Shown here one piece after another: positions 63,069 to 64,000 of a stretch of DNA of 64,000 nucleotides. Location of the stretch: contig NZ_CP071794.1 of NCBI RefSeq assembly GCF_017498565.1, positions 3,462,001 to 3,526,000 of the forward strand. Direction: 5' to 3'. A model generated the notes under the pieces. It did not search any database, had not been told where the DNA came from, and was given only the letters and a program-made list of their open reading frames with translations. Numbering within the stretch: position 1 is the stretch's first letter; each line of letters begins with the position of its first letter. The translations under genes and the position numbers were made by a program. The stretch comes from Parasphingorhabdus cellanae. Lineage in GTDB: Bacteria; Pseudomonadota; Alphaproteobacteria; Sphingomonadales; Sphingomonadaceae.

Positions 63069-63706
63069 GCTGGGACCGCAATCAAATGGCCGCGCGTGCG
63101 GCGCAAGAACTGCAAGACGGCTATTATGTCAATCTTGGCATTGGCATCCCTACCCTGGTGGCCAATCACATACCCGGTGGTGTCGAAGTGACGTTGCAAA
63201 GCGAGAATGGCATGTTGGGCATTGGTCCGTTTCCTTATGAAGACGAGATTGATGCCGATCTGATCAACGCGGGCAAACAAACGATCAGCGCATTACCCTC
63301 GTCCAGCTACTTTGGCAGCGCCGATAGTTTTGCGATGATCCGCGGCGGGCATATTGACCTGACCGTATTGGGCGCCATGGAAGTGGCCCAAAATGGCGAT
63401 ATCGCCAACTGGATGATTCCCGGGAAAATGATCAAGGGCATGGGCGGTGCCATGGATCTGGTTGCAGGCGTCAAGAAAATCATCGTGGTCATGGACCACT
63501 GCGCGAAAGACGGCAGCCCCAAGTTCATTCCGCAATGCACATTACCATTAACCGGCACCAACGTCGTGGATATGATTATCACCGACCTCGCCGTTTTTCA
63601 CCGTCCCGACCATGACAGCCCGTTCAAACTGATCGAATTAGCGCCTGACGTGACCGCAGATGAAGTCTCGGCAAAAACCACTGCATCCTATGAAATAGAA
63701 TTGTGA
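63065..63706 (+). CDS. scoB: 3-oxoacid CoA-transferase subunit B
   Basis: The 213-residue beta subunit has [20 protein letters not shown], the catalytic Glu in [58 protein letters not shown] and [16 protein letters not shown]. With the A subunit it forms succinyl-CoA:acetoacetate CoA-transferase, completing conversion of homogentisate to acetoacetyl-CoA and fumarate. Last gene of the operon starting at 57305. Confidence 0.95.
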   Translation: MSWDRNQMAARAAQELQDGYYVNLGIGIPTLVANHIPGGVEVTLQSENGMLGIGPFPYEDEIDADLINAGKQTISALPSSSYFGSADSFAMIRGGHIDLTVLGAMEVAQNGDIANWMIPGKMIKGMGGAMDLVAGVKKIIVVMDHCAKDGSPKFIPQCTLPLTGTNVVDMIITDLAVFHRPDHDSPFKLIELAPDVTADEVSAKTTASYEIEL

Positions 63707-64000
63707 TGCTATCCTTTTGATCGGGGAACACATTGCCATTAAATTTAGATATTCGATCAGGTGCAATAACTTTTCTATTTTGCAACATAGTTGCAATGTA
63801 GCCGCTAACCGCGCCTGCTCATGGAGAAGATGAAGCACTATCTAGCTTCCGTTTGCAAACCTTTGCTTATTCGCTTGGTATTGATGATTCACCCATCTGG
63901 TAACGAGCAAACCTTGAGCTGATAAATATATTGAAGCTACTAGGATTTAGAATTGAGGCGGCGTAAGGTAACGGTTTTCTTTGCCTCTTTAGCCACAACT
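63707..64000. other. Right-edge intergenic DNA with palindrome
   Basis: A/T-rich, no credible gene. It contains the perfect 7-3-7 palindrome TTGCAAC-ATA-GTTGCAA at 63780-63796. Its half-site GTTGC is shared with the upstream operators, but the spacing differs. It may belong to the regulatory region of a gene outside the window. No tRNA or integrase signature was seen here. Confidence 0.55.

Noticed and set aside
57305..63706. Tyrosine catabolism via 4-hydroxyphenylpyruvate dioxygenase
   Set aside because: No HppD-like gene is present in the window; the operon has a flavin hydroxylase instead.
1..64000. CRISPR array, transposase or integrase
   Set aside because: No regular direct-repeat array and no recognisable transposase or integrase frame was seen on either strand.

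Overview
The window looks like chromosomal DNA of an alphaproteobacterium, most likely a Sphingomonadales member of the Sphingopyxis/Sphingorhabdus type. This rests on protein resemblance: a TamA-TamB pair, an orphan GspN-like protein, a small secreted protein of a type I associate with sphingomonads, many TonB-dependent receptors, and LigB/Rieske/FAA-type aromatic catabolism. No search or base-composition calculation was run.

Bases 1 to about 23,970 read as ordinary backbone: outer-membrane assembly (tamA 3' end, tamB), a small lipoprotein, a YihY-family membrane protein, a DUF6969-like protein, a cysteine/alanine-rich repetitive lipoprotein, a holin-endolysin pair without other phage genes, two acyl-CoA dehydrogenases, a four-gene minus-strand operon (FAD oxidoreductase, thioredoxin-like protein, GspN-like protein, LLM flavin oxidoreductase), a quinol monooxygenase, a methyltransferase, ispG, an SDR, an isoaspartyl peptidase, a NUDIX hydrolase, an EreA/ChaN-like secreted protein and an acyl-CoA carboxylase beta subunit. 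Short palindromic intergenic repeats occur at 10134, 11396 and 21575.

At 23978-24021 lies the 3' half of a tRNA-Pro gene, from about the anticodon loop through CCA, with no matching 5' half. This is the usual scar of tRNA-targeted integration. The orientation puts the inserted DNA to its right, running to or beyond the right edge of the window; the intact tRNA and an integrase are not in view. Everything right of it concerns uptake and breakdown of aromatic, probably nitrogen-bearing, compounds, and by eye much of it is less G+C-rich than the left part.

The island has three blocks. (1) 24.1-46.3 kb: two isonitrile-hydratase-like DJ-1/PfpI proteins, a DUF2946-like protein, an aromatic aminotransferase divergent from a TPP enzyme and M20 deacylase, IclR-controlled Rieske oxygenase, two FAA-hydrolase-family enzymes, an ACMSD-like amidohydrolase, an aldehyde dehydrogenase, a LigB-type extradiol dioxygenase, a second IclR, a TonB receptor, a lactonase-like MBL protein, and an MFS-dipeptidase-RidA operon. 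Three exact copies of the palindrome GTTGCG-N5-CGCAAC mark a probable shared regulon here. (2) 46.8-56.2 kb: a siderophore-type TonB receptor, a second DUF2946-like protein, and a formate dehydrogenase operon (fdsGBAD, fdhD) led by a maleylacetoacetate-isomerase-like GST. (3) 56.3-63.7 kb: a LuxR-type regulator and a tightly coupled homogentisate operon (MBL protein, mhaA-like hydroxylase, small coupling protein, hmgA, fahA, CoA-transferase A and B).

Read together, block 3 plus the GST forms a complete route from 3-hydroxyphenylacetate through homogentisate to fumarate and acetoacetyl-CoA. Blocks 1 and 2 look like an undescribed route for an N-functionalised aromatic substrate that yields formate. 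The substrate is inference only.
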